A DNA stretch of 6,200 nt from the NCBI GenBank assembly GCA_017620115.1, contig JAFZRB010000257.1, positions 1 through 6,200 of the forward strand. The letters run 5' to 3'. A program made the position numbers and the translations under genes. Below are positions 6,157 through 6,200 of this stretch, one piece after another. The stretch comes from Clostridia bacterium. GTDB lineage: Bacteria > Bacillota > Clostridia > Christensenellales > Aristaeellaceae. The notes beneath the pieces were generated by a model. That model saw only the letters and a program-made list of their open reading frames with translations, did not search any database and was not told the origin of the DNA. How positions within the stretch are numbered: position 1 is the stretch's first letter; each line of letters starts with the position of its first letter.

Positions 6157-6200
6157 GGTTATCCGGCGCGCAAAGCGATCCGGCTAAATAATCTGGCTGA

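Noticed and set aside
1..6200. A new multi-gene system such as a defence island, biosynthetic cluster or mobile element
   Set aside because: Genes are mostly divergent or convergent single units with their own promoters or terminators. No transposase, integrase, toxin, nuclease, CRISPR repeat, tRNA or attachment-site pattern was seen.

Overview
The window looks like a chromosomal segment from a GC-rich, endospore-forming member of the Bacillota, most likely Clostridia. The main reason is a full-length spoIVA gene, which encodes the spore-coat basement ATPase found essentially only in endospore formers. Codon use is GC-rich throughout, promoters are sigma-A-like and Shine-Dalgarno sites are strong. 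The lineage cannot be resolved further by eye. I see no mobile element, tRNA, rRNA or CRISPR array, and no clear sign of recent gene transfer.

Layout. (1) Positions 1-443, minus strand: the N-terminal half of murQ (MurNAc-6-phosphate etherase, peptidoglycan recycling), cut by the left edge. It has a good sigma-A promoter and a GC-rich palindrome in its leader. (2) 571-2049, minus: spoIVA, followed by a GC-rich hairpin just ahead of the murQ promoter. (3) 2050-2200: a divergent control region with a strong sigma-A-type promoter to the right and a tentative sigma-E-like promoter towards spoIVA. (4) 2201-3013, plus: a compact alkaline-phosphatase-superfamily metalloenzyme of unknown substrate. 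(5) 3037-3077: a long, perfect, probably bidirectional terminator hairpin between convergent genes. (6) 3087-5009, minus: a polytopic membrane protein resembling a GT-C glycosyltransferase, with a soluble C-terminal domain. (7) 5010-5172: a second divergent control region. (8) 5173-6156, plus: a Gfo/Idh/MocA-family NAD(P)-dependent oxidoreductase.

Each gene appears to be its own transcription unit, since neighbours are divergent or convergent, or (spoIVA and murQ) separated by a hairpin and a new promoter. There is no compact multi-gene operon here and I found no convincing new multi-component system. A loose theme of cell envelope, spore and sugar chemistry is possible (murQ, spoIVA, GT-C-like protein, sugar-type oxidoreductase), but adjacency alone does not show that these genes work together. 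The most open questions are the substrate of the phosphatase-superfamily enzyme next to spoIVA, the role of the GT-C-like protein, and the murQ leader palindrome.
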